From assembly GCA_030141605.1 (NCBI GenBank), contig JAQGDQ010000097.1, forward strand, positions 547,001 to 611,000: DNA of 64,000 nt, read 5' to 3'. Of this stretch, positions 1-11,704 are shown piece by piece. A program made the translations under genes and the position numbers. Every line of letters begins with the position of its first letter. Position 1 is the first letter of the stretch. Source of the stretch: Tubiluchus corallicola. Lineage: Eukaryota; Priapulida; Priapulimorpha; Priapulimorphida; Tubiluchidae. A model generated the notes under the pieces. It saw nothing but the letters and a program-made list of their open reading frames with translations, was not told where the DNA came from and did not search any database.

Positions 1-1
1 A

Positions 2-610
2 CCGCCGTCACAAGGAAAATTTTATACTCTGAGGGACCTTTGGATGAATCGCCAGCAGGTCATTCTTATTTACCACCATCCTATGGCCCAAGCGAAAAAA
101 TATGCTGACTTTGTCTGGCCAGGATCGTTTGTGGATCGCACTGCAGTAAATGCAGTAGAAAAATTGAAAGCTGCTCATATAGACATACGAAGATTGATGA
201 ACAACCTGAAAACAATCTATGCTGACTGGCCAAGATCAAAGGATAAATTTCAAATTACTCCAGCTTATCTGCCAGCTCGGACAGTCGACCGAAACACGCT
301 TGTAAAGAAGGCGAAAGGAGGGGACATTAACGTTAAAGAAGTGTACGGCGGCAATATGAATAAACATGTCGCTGAGTGGTTTAACACAGGCAAAGTTTCA
401 GCAGGAAGTATATATATCAATATTATAACAATGGATTATATGCATCTTAGTGGACTGATTGAAGCTACAGTAAGTCTGAATTATCTAGCCCGGGAGGAAA
501 GAACATTAAAAACAAGAGATATTTCTGGTACAAGTAAGACAACACCTGACCAAGTCAAGATCGTGAGGTTTGTGATTTTGGTGTTGCTTCTTGCAATTTC
601 TTTTTATTAG
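2..610 (+). CDS. PI-PLC X-domain (PLCXD-like) protein, C-terminal exon, 5' partial
   Basis: The frame is open from base 2 to the TAG at 608-610 and gives about 202 residues with no start inside the window, so this is the 3' end of a gene that begins further left. The segment TLRDLWMNRQQVILIYHH matches the second half of the PI-PLC X domain in PLCXD1/2/3-type proteins (family pattern TLRxLW-x-x-x-QQVI). An LWPG-like VWPGSF motif follows, and then INIITMDYMHLSGLIEA, which fits the family's NIIxxDF...V.. end strand. Family knowledge suggests phosphodiesterase activity on phosphoinositides; the catalytic histidine region would lie upstream and is not visible. The last 17 or so residues (KIVRFVILVLLLAISFY) are hydrophobic and end the protein, which suggests a tail anchor or a GPI-attachment signal; human PLCXD proteins lack this. 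The identification rests on remembered family patterns, not on a search. Confidence 0.82.
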   Translation, partial: PPSQGKFYTLRDLWMNRQQVILIYHHPMAQAKKYADFVWPGSFVDRTAVNAVEKLKAAHIDIRRLMNNLKTIYADWPRSKDKFQITPAYLPARTVDRNTLVKKAKGGDINVKEVYGGNMNKHVAEWFNTGKVSAGSIYINIITMDYMHLSGLIEATVSLNYLAREERTLKTRDISGTSKTTPDQVKIVRFVILVLLLAISFY

Positions 611-777
611 TCATCAACTGGAAAAAGTGCAGTAAGACAACAGTAAAACTATAGTCTGCACTGGTAGCAAAATATGCTGATCGCTAAAAACTACTTCTTT
701 TGTGTGCTCTTAATCATTTTCAGCGGTGCCGGTATTTTCGATACTACATTGTCATTTAAAAACACCAGTAGTCTTCT

Positions 778-820
778 TTAACCCTTTCATACCCGCTGTA
801 TCCCGTGGGATACGAGAATA
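778..820 (+). mobile_element. possible piggyBac-like transposon end (TTAA-CCCTTT)
   Basis: TTAA is followed by CCCTTTCATACCC and then by the palindrome TATCCCGTGGGATA. TTAA target sites followed by CCC are the hallmark of piggyBac-type ends. A related motif, TATCCCCTAGGATGC, recurs at 1081-1095. No matching right end (GGG-TTAA) was found within a few kb, so this is a tentative call for a relic. Confidence 0.28.
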
Positions 821-838
821 TTTTCTGCCTTTAAAATT

Positions 839-844
839 AATAAA
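839..844 (+). terminator. candidate poly(A) signal of the PLCXD-like gene
   Basis: AATAAA lies about 230 bases after the stop codon at 608-610, in AT-rich sequence. It is the first canonical hexamer downstream. The piggyBac-like motif at 778 would then fall inside the 3' UTR. Confidence 0.4.
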
Positions 845-849
845 ATTTT

Positions 850-2440
850 AAAACTGACAGTTATTTGATCTGTTAATAGTTATTTTTATTTAAGCCAATA
901 ACAATAGACTAAAAATGGTGATATAATGGCAAACTAGAAAATCTACATAGCATAAAAAACTGCGCAAGGTGCAGTACTTTAGAGACGACTTTGTACAGAT
1001 CAGCATAGCATGCATACTAAATGTCTTAAATACAGCAGTTGCAAAATGAAGAGCATTTCATGCTTCCATTGAATCCCAATGTATCCCCTAGGATGCAGGC
1101 TATATTTAGCACACGGACACAGGTAGAAAAAATAGCTAGAACGCGTCAGCATAAATAATGACAGTCTGACTACTGCTGCTCAAGACAACTCACCTACCCA
1201 CACAGGTGAAAAAGCAATAAAGCAAAGTCAAACAAATTTCCTCCTAATACAAAGAGGCTGCACAGGCACTATTTAACAGAAACATTGAGAAGTCTTCATG
1301 ATAACAGCAAACTTTGACTAGGCACTTTCTAATATGAGCAGCCAATAGCATTGTCTGTGTCTGGGAATTCAGGCAGCAACGAAAAGGTGTTTCCATGATG
1401 CGGCCCCTCACAAGACCTCAGCATTCTGATTTACAAGCATAATTTACATGAACGAGATACAACAGAGTTACCGAATTCCTTTTGAACTCATTCGTGAGTG
1501 CTTTGAAGAACACTTAAGGAACTGATATTATCACGTGAAACGTTAGAGTATAGACCTTTGTTGGGGTCCTAGTAACCTGACTCATTTAAAAAAAGCAAAT
1601 AACTAACTGTACCGTAAAACTGTTTGGGTATAAGCAATACCCAAGTCAATAGCCTGTAATATTATGCTGTCAACTATACTGTAAGCACCCTTTTCTGATT
1701 TTTCCCGGAGGAACATGAATAAACATTTGATTCCTTAGAAGGACTTCTTAGGATTTATCAAATCAGCTCAAAAATGATACGTATACCAAGTATCCATATA
1801 CCAAGGAAGAAAAGCATTAGCTAATAAAATTTCTCAAACTGAATAAGGCATGAGCTCGAAGGACTGGAGCTGATCAAAGGCAGGACCTTAGCGGTGCTAA
1901 GGTCAAAGTTCACAGCCAGCTCATACATAAGTTAGTTGGTGTGTATGAGTAAAACGTTACGTCACATACGAGAACGACTTTTCCTCGTTTTCTGTTTCAG
2001 TATAACTATTGTAAAACACACAGGTTCAAGCCATGTTTTAAAACGTTATGATTTTTGTGTTTTTTTAGTTTTTTTCAGGAGAAAGTAGTTATTTAGTCCA
2101 GTTAAAATTGACAACAACTAATAAATAAATGTGTTTTCTGTCGCGAATCGTTAATTCATTAATTAACTGGCGAGATTAAGAATTAAACAACATGAAGAAA
2201 TTAAATTTATTAGCAAGAAAACAAGAACAGCAAACCGCAGGAGTGAACACAAATGCAAATGCGGCAATTTATTACACTAAGTGAGCAAATAAATTTAATG
2301 TTTTTTAACTGTTACTGACCACTTGTCTTAAAACTTGAATACATATCTTTTCTCTACCTTGTTAGGTAGCGTTTGAAGCATAATTATAAATCTGGACATA
2401 ATAATACAAATGTATTTAATTAATATCCAAACATGTTGGG
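850..2440. other. intergenic, no gene recognised
   Basis: AT-rich sequence with stops in all frames and no recognisable protein motif. Nothing repeated stands out apart from the TATCCC-type motif near 1081. Confidence 0.6.
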
Positions 2441-2650
2441 TCATAGATGTACTAAGTGAAGCATCATCCAACACGAGAAATCCCTTCAAGTGAACTCCTG
2501 CCATTGTGAGCACCTGTTCCAATGAGCTCCTGGCTGATAAAAACCTGTCCAAATGAGCTCTCACCCGGTCAACTTTGGCCAATTAGCTCAAGACGAGGTG
2601 AGCTTTAGAGCTAGTGAGCTCCTGTCTGGTGAGCTACAATTCTCATGAGC
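2441..2650. repeat. degenerate GAGCTC-phrase repeat block
   Basis: About ten imperfect copies of a short phrase centred on (A/G)TGAGCTC, often with CCTG(T/G)C, occur at irregular spacing of about 15-25 bases: for example AATGAGCTCCTGGC, AAATGAGCTCTCACC, AGTGAGCTCCTGTC and GGTGAGCTAC. The core is palindromic, so copies read on both strands. This is not a clean tandem array. It may be the body of a non-autonomous transposon. Confidence 0.5.
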
Positions 2651-2924
2651 ATCATAGTTCGTGTTGTCTAGTTATTCTCTCAGAGACCCACATACCCATG
2701 GATACTATACAAAACAAACGCAGTAAATCACGTATAAACTGTTTGTGGTGTCTGTCCAACGATAAAATAATGTTGTGAAATTAGCAAAATTGTTTTTATT
2801 CTTACTTATAAAAGGCCTACGCCTCTATAAGACAGTAGCATAGCCTGCAGGCCATTAAAGACAAAATATCGCTTTCTATTTGTGGTGATTCTATTACAAT
2901 GTAATTCACTTCTTTGTCATGACT

Positions 2925-3048
2925 ACGGCGTTCACTTGGTGCAATATGTGGTCTTGGGGGGTACGGGACACGTGACATTTGGGCACGGGACACGAGGGCA
3001 CAAAGCATTTGGCACTGGATTTTGGGCACGAAACACTTGGGCACCAAT
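2925..3048. repeat. degenerate GGGCACG-phrase repeat block
   Basis: Short phrases of the type (TTT)GGGCACG(G/A)(G/A)ACAC recur at 2960-3043: GGGTACGGGACACGTG, TTGGGCACGGGACACG, GAGGGCACAAAGC, TTGGGCACGAAACAC and TTGGGCACC. Unit length is irregular (about 17-25). It resembles the neighbouring block at 2441-2650 in style but has a different phrase. Confidence 0.5.
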
Positions 3049-3059
3049 AATTTAATGAT

Positions 3060-4465
3060 AACCTAATTTCTGTTTTTAGTTTTGTTAATTAAATTTTTAG
3101 TGACTTACTATAATTTCCTAATCGCCACAAATTTTTTAAAAAGCATTGCTGCACTACATTATGTTTAATATGCAAAATAAACCAGCTCAGTGTGAATGTA
3201 GTGGCAAGAAAGCCATTCCAGTGTCTGAATGCTGTGGACTGTGAATTTGAAATGAGTGGGCTCGCTTTTAATTTCTCGAGGTTAAAAATTTCGAAAAACT
3301 TTTCCGTAATTTTCTACTTTAATTCTAGATCGACTTTAGTGTCGCAAGATTTGCAATAATTAACTTGATTAATTAAATGAGGTAGCCACAGCCCGCATAT
3401 TTATAAGTTATCCAACATCTGTCAGTCTTACTAACTAAGCAGCTGAAAACCTGGTATTTATCTATTTATTAAGAACATTTTTAAAATACAGTATTTTATA
3501 AAGTTGAGACTGGCAAGTTATACAAGTTCTTACGCTAGCCAACAATACATGAGTTCACATTAGATAAAAGTTGCATTATGTATATACAATAAACATTCGA
3601 AAAAATAAAAAAATCAATAAAAGATATATAAGGTGTAAATTTATCAAAATTCGGAGAAGTCATTGAGCTAAGGTAAAAATGTTTTGTAAAAATCTATTAA
3701 ATTTGCAATATTTTCAGCTAGCTTCTCGCTAAAAACTTACAGATTGGATGAATTGACAATGTCATAACACGCAATGCATATAATGATTGATTTAAAATGC
3801 ATAGTTAGCACTGTGAATAATATCAATTATCAATGAAGCCATGGACGAGTTTAACCAAAGAAAACAATCCAAATCAGGGTATTGCTTGACACCACCCGCA
3901 GAGCGGTTGAGCCTTTAATTACCAGACAGAGGATTAGGATGGTTGAATTCAGCCTAATCCAGTTTTCTGATCATTTCAAGTTTAATTGCTGCGTATTAGC
4001 TGCAGCATGGTCCTGTATCGGTTACATCGGACTCTACTCTGGTGGTATTTGGCAGTCTAAAACAACAACAACACAGCAATTCAACCATCTCGCGATATGT
4101 GCAACGCACATGGTTGCGGGCAGAATAGCCAATTTGTACCCTTGATCTGAGAATTACTCGCGGAATGTTAGTCCGAATATTTAGAACCATTGCCAATCAG
4201 GTTAAGATAAGTAGAAAGACATATGGTTAAGCTGGGTATGCAGGCGCTGTGTATGTGTACTACATACCTTAGTAAACCATAACAGACACGAGACTTACGT
4301 AAGAATATATTGCAAATTTAAGTTTGTGTACACTTAATTAAACACAGTCGAGATTTGGGCAAAAATTTATATAAAAAAGAACACGTAGAGTTTCTGATGA
4401 CAGTACAACCCACCGTTAATAGAATTTTGTAACGAACTCTGAAAAACAGAAACTGCGAAAAATCA
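3060..4465. other. intergenic, no gene recognised
   Basis: AT-rich, no convincing open frame. The 87- and 66-codon overlapping frames near 3882-4196 lie on opposite strands of the same stretch and show no domain. Nothing else seen. Confidence 0.55.
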
Positions 4466-4471
4466 AAAGAA

Positions 4472-4545
4472 AGTCTGGATTTGAACAAGGACTTTCTGCT
4501 TACAAGACAGATGCCTTAACCACTTAGACTATCGTGTTTTTCACA
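4472..4545 (-). mobile_element. tRNA-Thr-like SINE head
   Basis: On the minus strand an A-box-like TAAGTGGTTAAGG (4514-4526) is followed by a 5-bp anticodon stem around the 7-base loop CTTGTAA (anticodon position TGT) and by the B-box-like TTGTTCAAATCC (4477-4488). The anticodon arm TCTGTCTTGTAAGCAGA is close to that of tRNA-Thr(UGU). No proper acceptor stem is visible, so it is read as a tRNA-derived SINE promoter, not a functional tRNA. Confidence 0.6.
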
Positions 4546-4559
4546 TAAATTATTTCAAA

Positions 4560-6795
4560 TTGGTAATACTAAGTCTTCTGTTACTAAGTATTCCAACGTA
4601 TTGGTACTAATGCATTTTATTAGTAGCAGCTAGTTTTTTGTTGCAATGTAGATTTAAATATAAGTAGTAAGGTAAATGTTCAAAAATTACCAGAAAAATT
4701 TTGTTTAATCAATATTTTAACTTTATTCGTTATTTTAGCTATTGCTGTTACTTCCCACATAAAATAAAACAAACGGCTATGTGGGACGTTCGTGCATCAT
4801 GTACCTTATTTAATCGAATTACACTGCTATATATTGTTTAGGAAGTCTTTTTGAAGTTCAGAAATGTTTGAGCGTTTCATTCTTAAGTTGAGATACTTTG
4901 TATTTTTTTCATAAAATTAATGATTATAATTCTTCAAAACGGTAGTGATATGAAATTTGTTCGATAACACCCCCTGCAATAAATTGTATTATGTCTATTT
5001 ACAAGAGAGTTTAACTTTTGTTCATTTCCCAAAAGTATTTTCCCATTTCCCCATTGCAATAGACACGAGCATAATAACAGCGTTAATTAAAGTTTATTGT
5101 AATTTTATCATAATTGTAATAGTTTTCACACTTGATGCAAGGATGAAACAACGTTTTAGCTGCACGTGATTTTTTGAAAAAATAAATATATGTTTTTCGT
5201 TCCACAATAGATATTTCATTTTTGAAAAAAATTGTGGAAAATTGTGTTACTTAAGGAAATTTCGTGTGCAATGTGCCTAGAATGAAACGATTTTGAAGAG
5301 ATATAACAAGAGCCTCTGAAAGCAGTAAACCAGAAAGCCGAATATAATTATCTCGTACCTTGTGTCAATTCTGTGCAATTCTATTAGATTTTTTATGTTG
5401 TTTTATTTTTTTAATCCGTCGACAAATAGCTGTCGGCTAGAATTGCTTTTTATGAACAAAATCGACAATAAATAAAATTTTTACTTTTACTACTACCATA
5501 CTGTAGAAGACCTCAAAAACAAAACCTGAAATGTAGAGAATGATCTACAACTATTAGTACAAAATAAATCGTCAATACTACATTTTAGACCTACCACTGA
5601 ATGAGTTTTAACTACTGAAGGCATCTTAGAACATGAACACAAGAATAAGAAAACAATTATTGTACAGTAATAAGAAAAGGTGATAATAACGAATTTCCAC
5701 CTTTTCTTTAGTAGTTTGCATAATTGTTTCTCTTGTTCTATGACTGAAGATTCCTTTAATGGCGAAAATACATTCAATGGGAAGTATAATGTTGAAAATT
5801 TGTATACTAGTAACTAATGGATACTGCCGTTACATTATTAATTATACTAATTCCGAAGCCCGTGATTCGCAGGTATACTTTACCCTCTGGTCATAAAAAA
5901 ACAGGTGAACTTTAATTTAGTACAACAATTCAAAAATACAAGTCATGTGTTAGCTATCAGGCTAGCACTTAAACAGATGTTCATAACTTATAATTACTAA
6001 TCTTAGTCGATAAATTATTTGTATTTTCGAATCACAAAGCCAAATCAATGCATACATTGATTGCATTATTTTTATTATTTTCATATCTTCACTAAAACGG
6101 TATTGCTTCCTGTGGCTGTTGTTCTTCCTCTGGTATTAAGCTTTCGAAATTGTAGAACGTGTTTTGATTTGAGTGCCTTTGTAAATCAGCCCTCTCGATA
6201 ATTTTTCACCTACCAGCAACTGTGGCTCTCCTGGTATTCCAGCAAGCAGGTACAAACCCGCCGCCTGTATTAATAAAGTCTTTAGTAGAAGACAGCCGTC
6301 TTAGCAGTTTTCATCAACTCTGGGATGTAAGTTTGTAGCGGCAATTAGAGCCGGATAGGCTTACAGCCTCTAATGGAACATTAGCGGGCAGAAAATGGTT
6401 GTGAATGGACAGACCCGGGACATCTGGAGGAGTGATGGATGGGAGAAGGCTGACGGGAGAGGGATGCAGCCAGGAATTGATATAAACAATCTTTCGACAC
6501 ATGCTAGCGCGAGTAGTAATCAGAAAATAGCTAAGCGCTGAGATATTTTCGTAACATGTAATAACTTTGGGTGTAATAGCTGCGCAAGCTTTGATTTTGA
6601 ACTCGTAATTGAGCTGCGGCGGACAGTGCGCCGAAAACATTATTTTTGGACGCTGCTCTGTCTTTTCTCTAGTTGCTAACTCCATAGGTGACAGCAGTAT
6701 AAGTTTTAGACACTTTGTGAGCTGCTCTACAACGTACGAAAAACTAGCCTCAATAAGCGGCTCGAGGTTCTAAATAGAGAAAAGTTGATATTCAC
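4560..6795. other. intergenic, no gene recognised
   Basis: AT-rich. The part at 6170-6700 is richer in GC and carries a 123-codon ATG-started frame on the minus strand (6685 to 6314), but no domain or splice context supports it as a gene. Confidence 0.5.
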
Positions 6796-6799
6796 AATA

Positions 6800-6875
6800 A
6801 GGGCTGGATTTTTATTTTGTAGGCCCATGGGCTACATGTATTGTGAGGCTCAGGCCCCAAGTGACAATTAACAAA
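6800..6875 (+). mobile_element. possible hAT-type transposon end
   Basis: The segment AAGGGCTGGATT, then GTAGGCCCATGGGCTAC and CTCAGGCCCC, resembles the start of hAT-superfamily elements (CAGGGCCGG... with GGCCC-rich subterminal palindromes). It is the left end only: no matching right end was found, and the sequence to about 7280 gives no readable transposase. Confidence 0.35.
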
Positions 6876-7606
6876 AGTATGATTGTTGGATTCTTCAAAT
6901 CAATATATTCAACATATACTCAATATAAACAACCAAAATTAGGCCCACATAGATTGATGCAAGTCTAACACAACAAAAAGATATCTTGATCTCTGTCAGA
7001 GGAGATTTGGCCTCAGTTCCTACAAAATTGTGTCATTGTAATCAGGATTACCAGTGCACAAAGGAGTTAAGAATAATGGAGAATAAAACAATTCCTGTGT
7101 GTTATTATACAGCATATTAATTAACTTAGCCCTTTTTAAAGAGGTAATTCAGCATACTTCTACTCTCATTCTGTTGTAAATTAACTTCACTAATCTCTGG
7201 AAGCCACTCAGCTAGCGAAGGCTTCTGAGTTGCTGCCCATAAAGCCCGTGCCTTAATCAGATACTAAATTGCAATCAATATGCATTGTTATTTTTTAAGT
7301 AGCCGCTGCGTTGTTGAAATTTAACGCATGCGCGCATCATTTATATTTCGGCTGCTCATTTGAAATTTTATGACTAGTTTTTTTCGGACAGTATCGTCGA
7401 AATCCTCGTGCGTTGTGGATGGAGCTTCATTAAACAACGTGCAAAAAAATTACACCTCACGTTACAGATAGGTGTAGGCCTGTCCTTCCTGGCCGTACGT
7501 ATGCCTGTTTGATATTGCTGTCTTTCCTAAAATAGATAATAAAGATAAAGTCCTTTATTCTAGTTTTCTCCATAGAAAATTGTAAAATGATAAAATGATA
7601 AAAAGC

Positions 7607-7670
7607 TAATTATTATTATTATTATTATTATTATTGTTGTTGTTATTGTTGTTATTATCATTATTATTAC

Positions 7671-7742
<72 letters not shown>

Positions 7743-7752
7743 TACTATATTA
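7607..7752. repeat. (ATT)n microsatellite
   Basis: About 140 bases of ATT units with a few TTG, TCA and ACT variants near the left end. The poly-isoleucine reading frame across it is an artefact. Confidence 0.95.
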
Positions 7753-7817
7753 TTAGTACATTTGTACATATACATTCAATTAGTAACGCTTGGACACGAT
7801 ATGTTTCTAATTGTAGA

Positions 7818-7902
7818 ATTCCGCGGCGGCGGCTCTGCCGAACCCCTGAGATCGACTCACCGAACCCCTAGAGTTCGATCGAACCCAGGTTAAGAACCAC
7901 TG
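7818..7902 (-). mobile_element. hAT-type terminal sequence (TIR CAGTGGTTCTTAACC)
   Basis: Read on the minus strand from 7902, the sequence begins CAGTGGTTCTTAACC and continues through the palindrome GTTCGATCGAAC and repeats of (G)AACCCCT to a CGG-rich end. CAGTGGTTCT(C/T)AACC is the classic terminal inverted repeat of hAT elements, including SPIN-like MITEs. TTGTAGAT follows at 7903-7910 and TTGTAGA precedes at 7811-7817, resembling a target-site duplication around an 85-base remnant, although the left edge lacks the TIR. Confidence 0.6.
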
Positions 7903-7919
7903 TTGTAGATTATTAGTTA

Positions 7920-10900
7920 CGCAACTTTCAGAAAGCATTGATTTTACAACATTCACGTCTTTGTTGCATAATTTACATTGTTGACAAAAAAGTGCTTTAT
8001 CTTAGTTATAATATGTGCATTGTTTACATTTCTATACCATTATAAATCTATTTTATTTTTACTCCAGTTACACAAGACGGAAAAAATGATGCTTAATTTA
8101 TGACTAAAAAGAATATGACGCTAAATTCATAAATTTGTTTAGTAATACTGGGTCTTAGCTAAAAATAATTAACCTGCAAAAATGAGTTTCTAGTTTATTT
8201 GTCCTCAGCAGCTACCTGTTATAAAGTTTTAATTATCTGTATAAATAAAATCTTTAAAATCTTCATAAATTTTAAAAAATATAAAGAGATTACTAAAATT
8301 ATAAAAGAATTATATAATAGCTACATACTATTCACAGGACCTGATATTCAGCCTACAGTATTAAAATAAATAAAATACATTAGACGCAAGCTTGTGATCA
8401 GCCCTTTTCATCATTTTTTGCCACATTACACAAAGTTGAAAAGCACCAAATTCTCTAGTTATTATACTGTATCAACACTTTCTTTCAAGTATCTTGATGT
8501 GAATTAAACCCAATCAAGGAGAGATTCTGCTAGCCGTGTAAGGATAATCAACATTGAAAAATTTCGACAACCCTTTATTGTCGGCGGCTGCGATATGTAC
8601 CAAATTATAATTATAGTAACGCCTCCAAGTAGCTAAACCATAAATATTAGCTACAAATACCTTAAAAAGTGGCATTTGTAAGTTCACACGTGCACACGAT
8701 TTTACTATCTGGGTTATTATATCATGTTATCACATATCCTAGAAATTTATCTTTACATTAGGAGCAATAATCTTTACTTTTATTTTTGCCACATCAACAA
8801 TAATATCATGACATTTAGTATATTGAGGAAATAATCAGTAAGAGCTTGAAGAAGAAACGGCTAAAATGCAGAGATCATCAGCGTAAATTAAATGGTTAGC
8901 ACTCTTACTAATAGAAAATCTTATTTCAGTCAGAGATATTCCTTTACTGAGACTAAAAATTAAACATTTTGCTTGAGAGAACTCTTCCTTCTAGAACTCT
9001 TTTTCACAGAAAAATGACTGGGTATACGTCAATTCCATTTGAAAACCAGTTGTTTTCTAAACTAAACATACAGAAGTCTAACAGTGATAGTAAGCATATA
9101 AACGATATTCAATATTTTTAAAAATAACTTGCGGTAACTTGTCCGGTCAAGTGCTTACTAGCATCAACAAAACGGATGTACACTGGTACATATTTTCGAT
9201 AGTAAAAATCAATTACTCCCTTTAAAGTATAAACGCATAACTCGATGCTAAGGCTTTCTTTATGTCCAAATTGACAACCAATAGTTATTAAGCAGTGTTC
9301 ATCCCTGTCAAGTATACACATTTCAAGAATTTGACTAGTGGTAGCTGAGACCGCTATTGCCTATTGGCCTATAATTATTACGTTTAGTGAGGCGTTACGT
9401 TCATTTTTGACATTTACAACAGGTAACAATGCAGAAACCATAAAGGTGTCAGGCAAAAACTATTACACATAAAAGCATTAAAGCATAAGGCTAAAAGCAC
9501 AGTTGCTTTATCAGAAGTATATTTATGATGCGCAGCAAAAAACTACCAAGCCCCCAAATTTTGTTAAAATTAATTTTACTAAAATGGGAGAAGCTGGAAA
9601 AGGGTAATGTGATTCTGTATGTATTACATCTGCATTTCTTTACATATATTCAGCTTTAATTTAGTGTTTAAATGTGTGACATAAGTCATGTGACATTTAC
9701 AATAATTTTGGATACAAAAATACTGTGAAAAGGCCTACAATGAACAGAATGCATATTTTACTGTTTCTGAACAAGAAAAGTTTCACACCATATTTGCCTA
9801 TTTATAAATGTAAAGGTCATGCGGGGGCTATAAAAAAAGGGTTTTTTAGATTGTCCCACGCCGTGAAAGTAAAAAAGTAATGAATATAAACTGAATATAT
9901 GAGGTGAATCACGTGATAAAGAAAAAGATTTAGTGCTACAGAGTGAAATGATACAATAAACGAAGCTCCTATATGGGATGACATAAAAAATAGAAGGATT
10001 AATATGTGTTAGAATATTAAAACTGTCGTAATATTAGACATGCGCGTATACAAGTTGACATACATGGATTGTTTTTGCCACTACAGTGAGGATGGACACT
10101 AATAGAATACGGATTGGTGGCATTTGTTGTGATAAGCATTCACAACACTTGACGTAAAACACAGTTGAAACATTAATTTAGAAAACTGTTTAAAAATGTT
10201 GGTTGTTCCCTGCGAATTCATTTTTTCAATTGCTTACTTCACTCATTTGCCGATGGCGGCGCTGAGGTGGTTGCACAGAAAAACATTTTCTGTGTTTATT
10301 AAAAATGGTGAAATCACGCAAATTTTTAACGAAAAACTGTGCCAAAAGCATTATAATTATTCAGAGGGGAAGCAATCGTTATTGAGAGATAGATCTTAAA
10401 GCGTCTCATGCTAGCAGGCAAAGTTGGAAGCACATTTCTCTCCATTGTCCTTGAAAGGAACGTTGCGGGAATCTAGTTAATAGGTACCTTATTGCTGAGG
10501 TACCAGCGATGCACAATAATTCAATCTTTTCTCTTTCTCCTCGGGTGGTCCTTGGCCCCTAACAGCTAATACGTTCTCAGATTAAGACATTTTCAACGAA
10601 AATGTAAATCACGGCAGAGCAGTTTACGGCTGCCCGAACGTGTAACGTTACGTTGTAAACGTCAGACAACGCACTTGTGAAAACTTCTCAAATGTTTGAT
10701 GCTGGCTTTATTGCGAACCAGCAATTATTTGTGGCCTAAAAGTGTTGCAAAGTCTCGCAGATTCAGCTGCCTTTGTCTCGTATACAGTGTAGGCAGAATG
10801 TGTAGGTAATATACGTTTATGTACATGTAAAAACAAGTGCGCAAATTTTTACCAAAAAAAAGAAAGGCTACAAAACCTTAAAGATGCCAGATACATTGGA

Positions 10901-11605
10901 TTTTAAAAAAATAAGGCCCTCTTGTAAATACCATTGCATGTCAACAAATAATGCTTGCCTTAGATAGTTTTTTACGTAGATTCTGATGCAGCAATACTTG
11001 TATAATCGCTTTAATTTGCCTGAAATGATTGATTGAAAATTCAAATTATATGTTAAAATTAATGCGTATACACTTATAGACGTCTTTTTTTGTTTCCCCG
11101 ATACTTTCGAACTATAAGAACACAGTCTAGCAGTAACAGTCTGCTTACTAAAACCCTAAAACCCTCCACATCATTGGTTCTTTTCTCCGCGTAATATATC
11201 TAAATGATTATTTAGAGAATAGTACGCTCTCAAATTATCAGTAACTTTATAGAGTTTTACAATGTCTAAATGTTGATTCTACAATTTATTCTTCAAGTTT
11301 TGCAAAATTAGTATCGCGAATACACATTCAAGCTATCGTTGCGTTAATGTCTCCTTTATGTACGCTGTGAAAGAAATCTGTAAAAATACATTAACTCACA
11401 AAAATTCTATATAATTTAAGATTTTGTTTTATTACGATACATTTCACCTGTGCAATTTTCGTTTGCACACCCAATTTTTATGATTCTGTATTATTTCGAT
11501 GGCATTTAATTATAAAGATTTGTAAGAAAATGATACACGTATATTATAACAAAAGTACAATTATTCAATTTTTGAAACAATACTTGAGTAAAATGAAGAA
11601 AATAT
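7920..11605. other. intergenic, no gene recognised
   Basis: 3.7 kb of AT-rich sequence. No domain, LINE relic or clear repeat was recognised. Confidence 0.55.
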
Positions 11606-11611
11606 AAAAAA

Positions 11612-11700
11612 CTGATCGTAGATTTGAATTATAGACCTTCAGATTACAAGGTCTATAGCCGCGCTGTACCCTAAGCGGTTGACCACACAGTCCCTTGCGA
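11612..11700 (-). mobile_element. tRNA-derived SINE-like copy
   Basis: The minus strand has TGTGGTCAACCGCTTA (A-box-like, 11672-11687), then an anticodon-arm-like GACCTTGTAATCTGAAGGTC and a B-box-like AATTCAAATC (11621-11630). The CTTGTAA loop is the same as in the copy at 4472, so the two may belong to one family. The A-box is degenerate and the A-to-anticodon spacing is long. Confidence 0.45.
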
Positions 11701-11704
11701 TCAT

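Noticed and set aside
4472-4545. A functional tRNA-Thr gene
   Set aside because: The anticodon arm and boxes are good, but no 7-bp acceptor stem or intact T-arm can be drawn.
7560-7775. Poly-isoleucine, poly-leucine and poly-asparagine open frames at 7.6, 28.1, 55.1-55.6 and 59.7-60.1 kb
   Set aside because: They translate ATT, TAG, CAG or AAT microsatellites; both strands are open because of the repeat.
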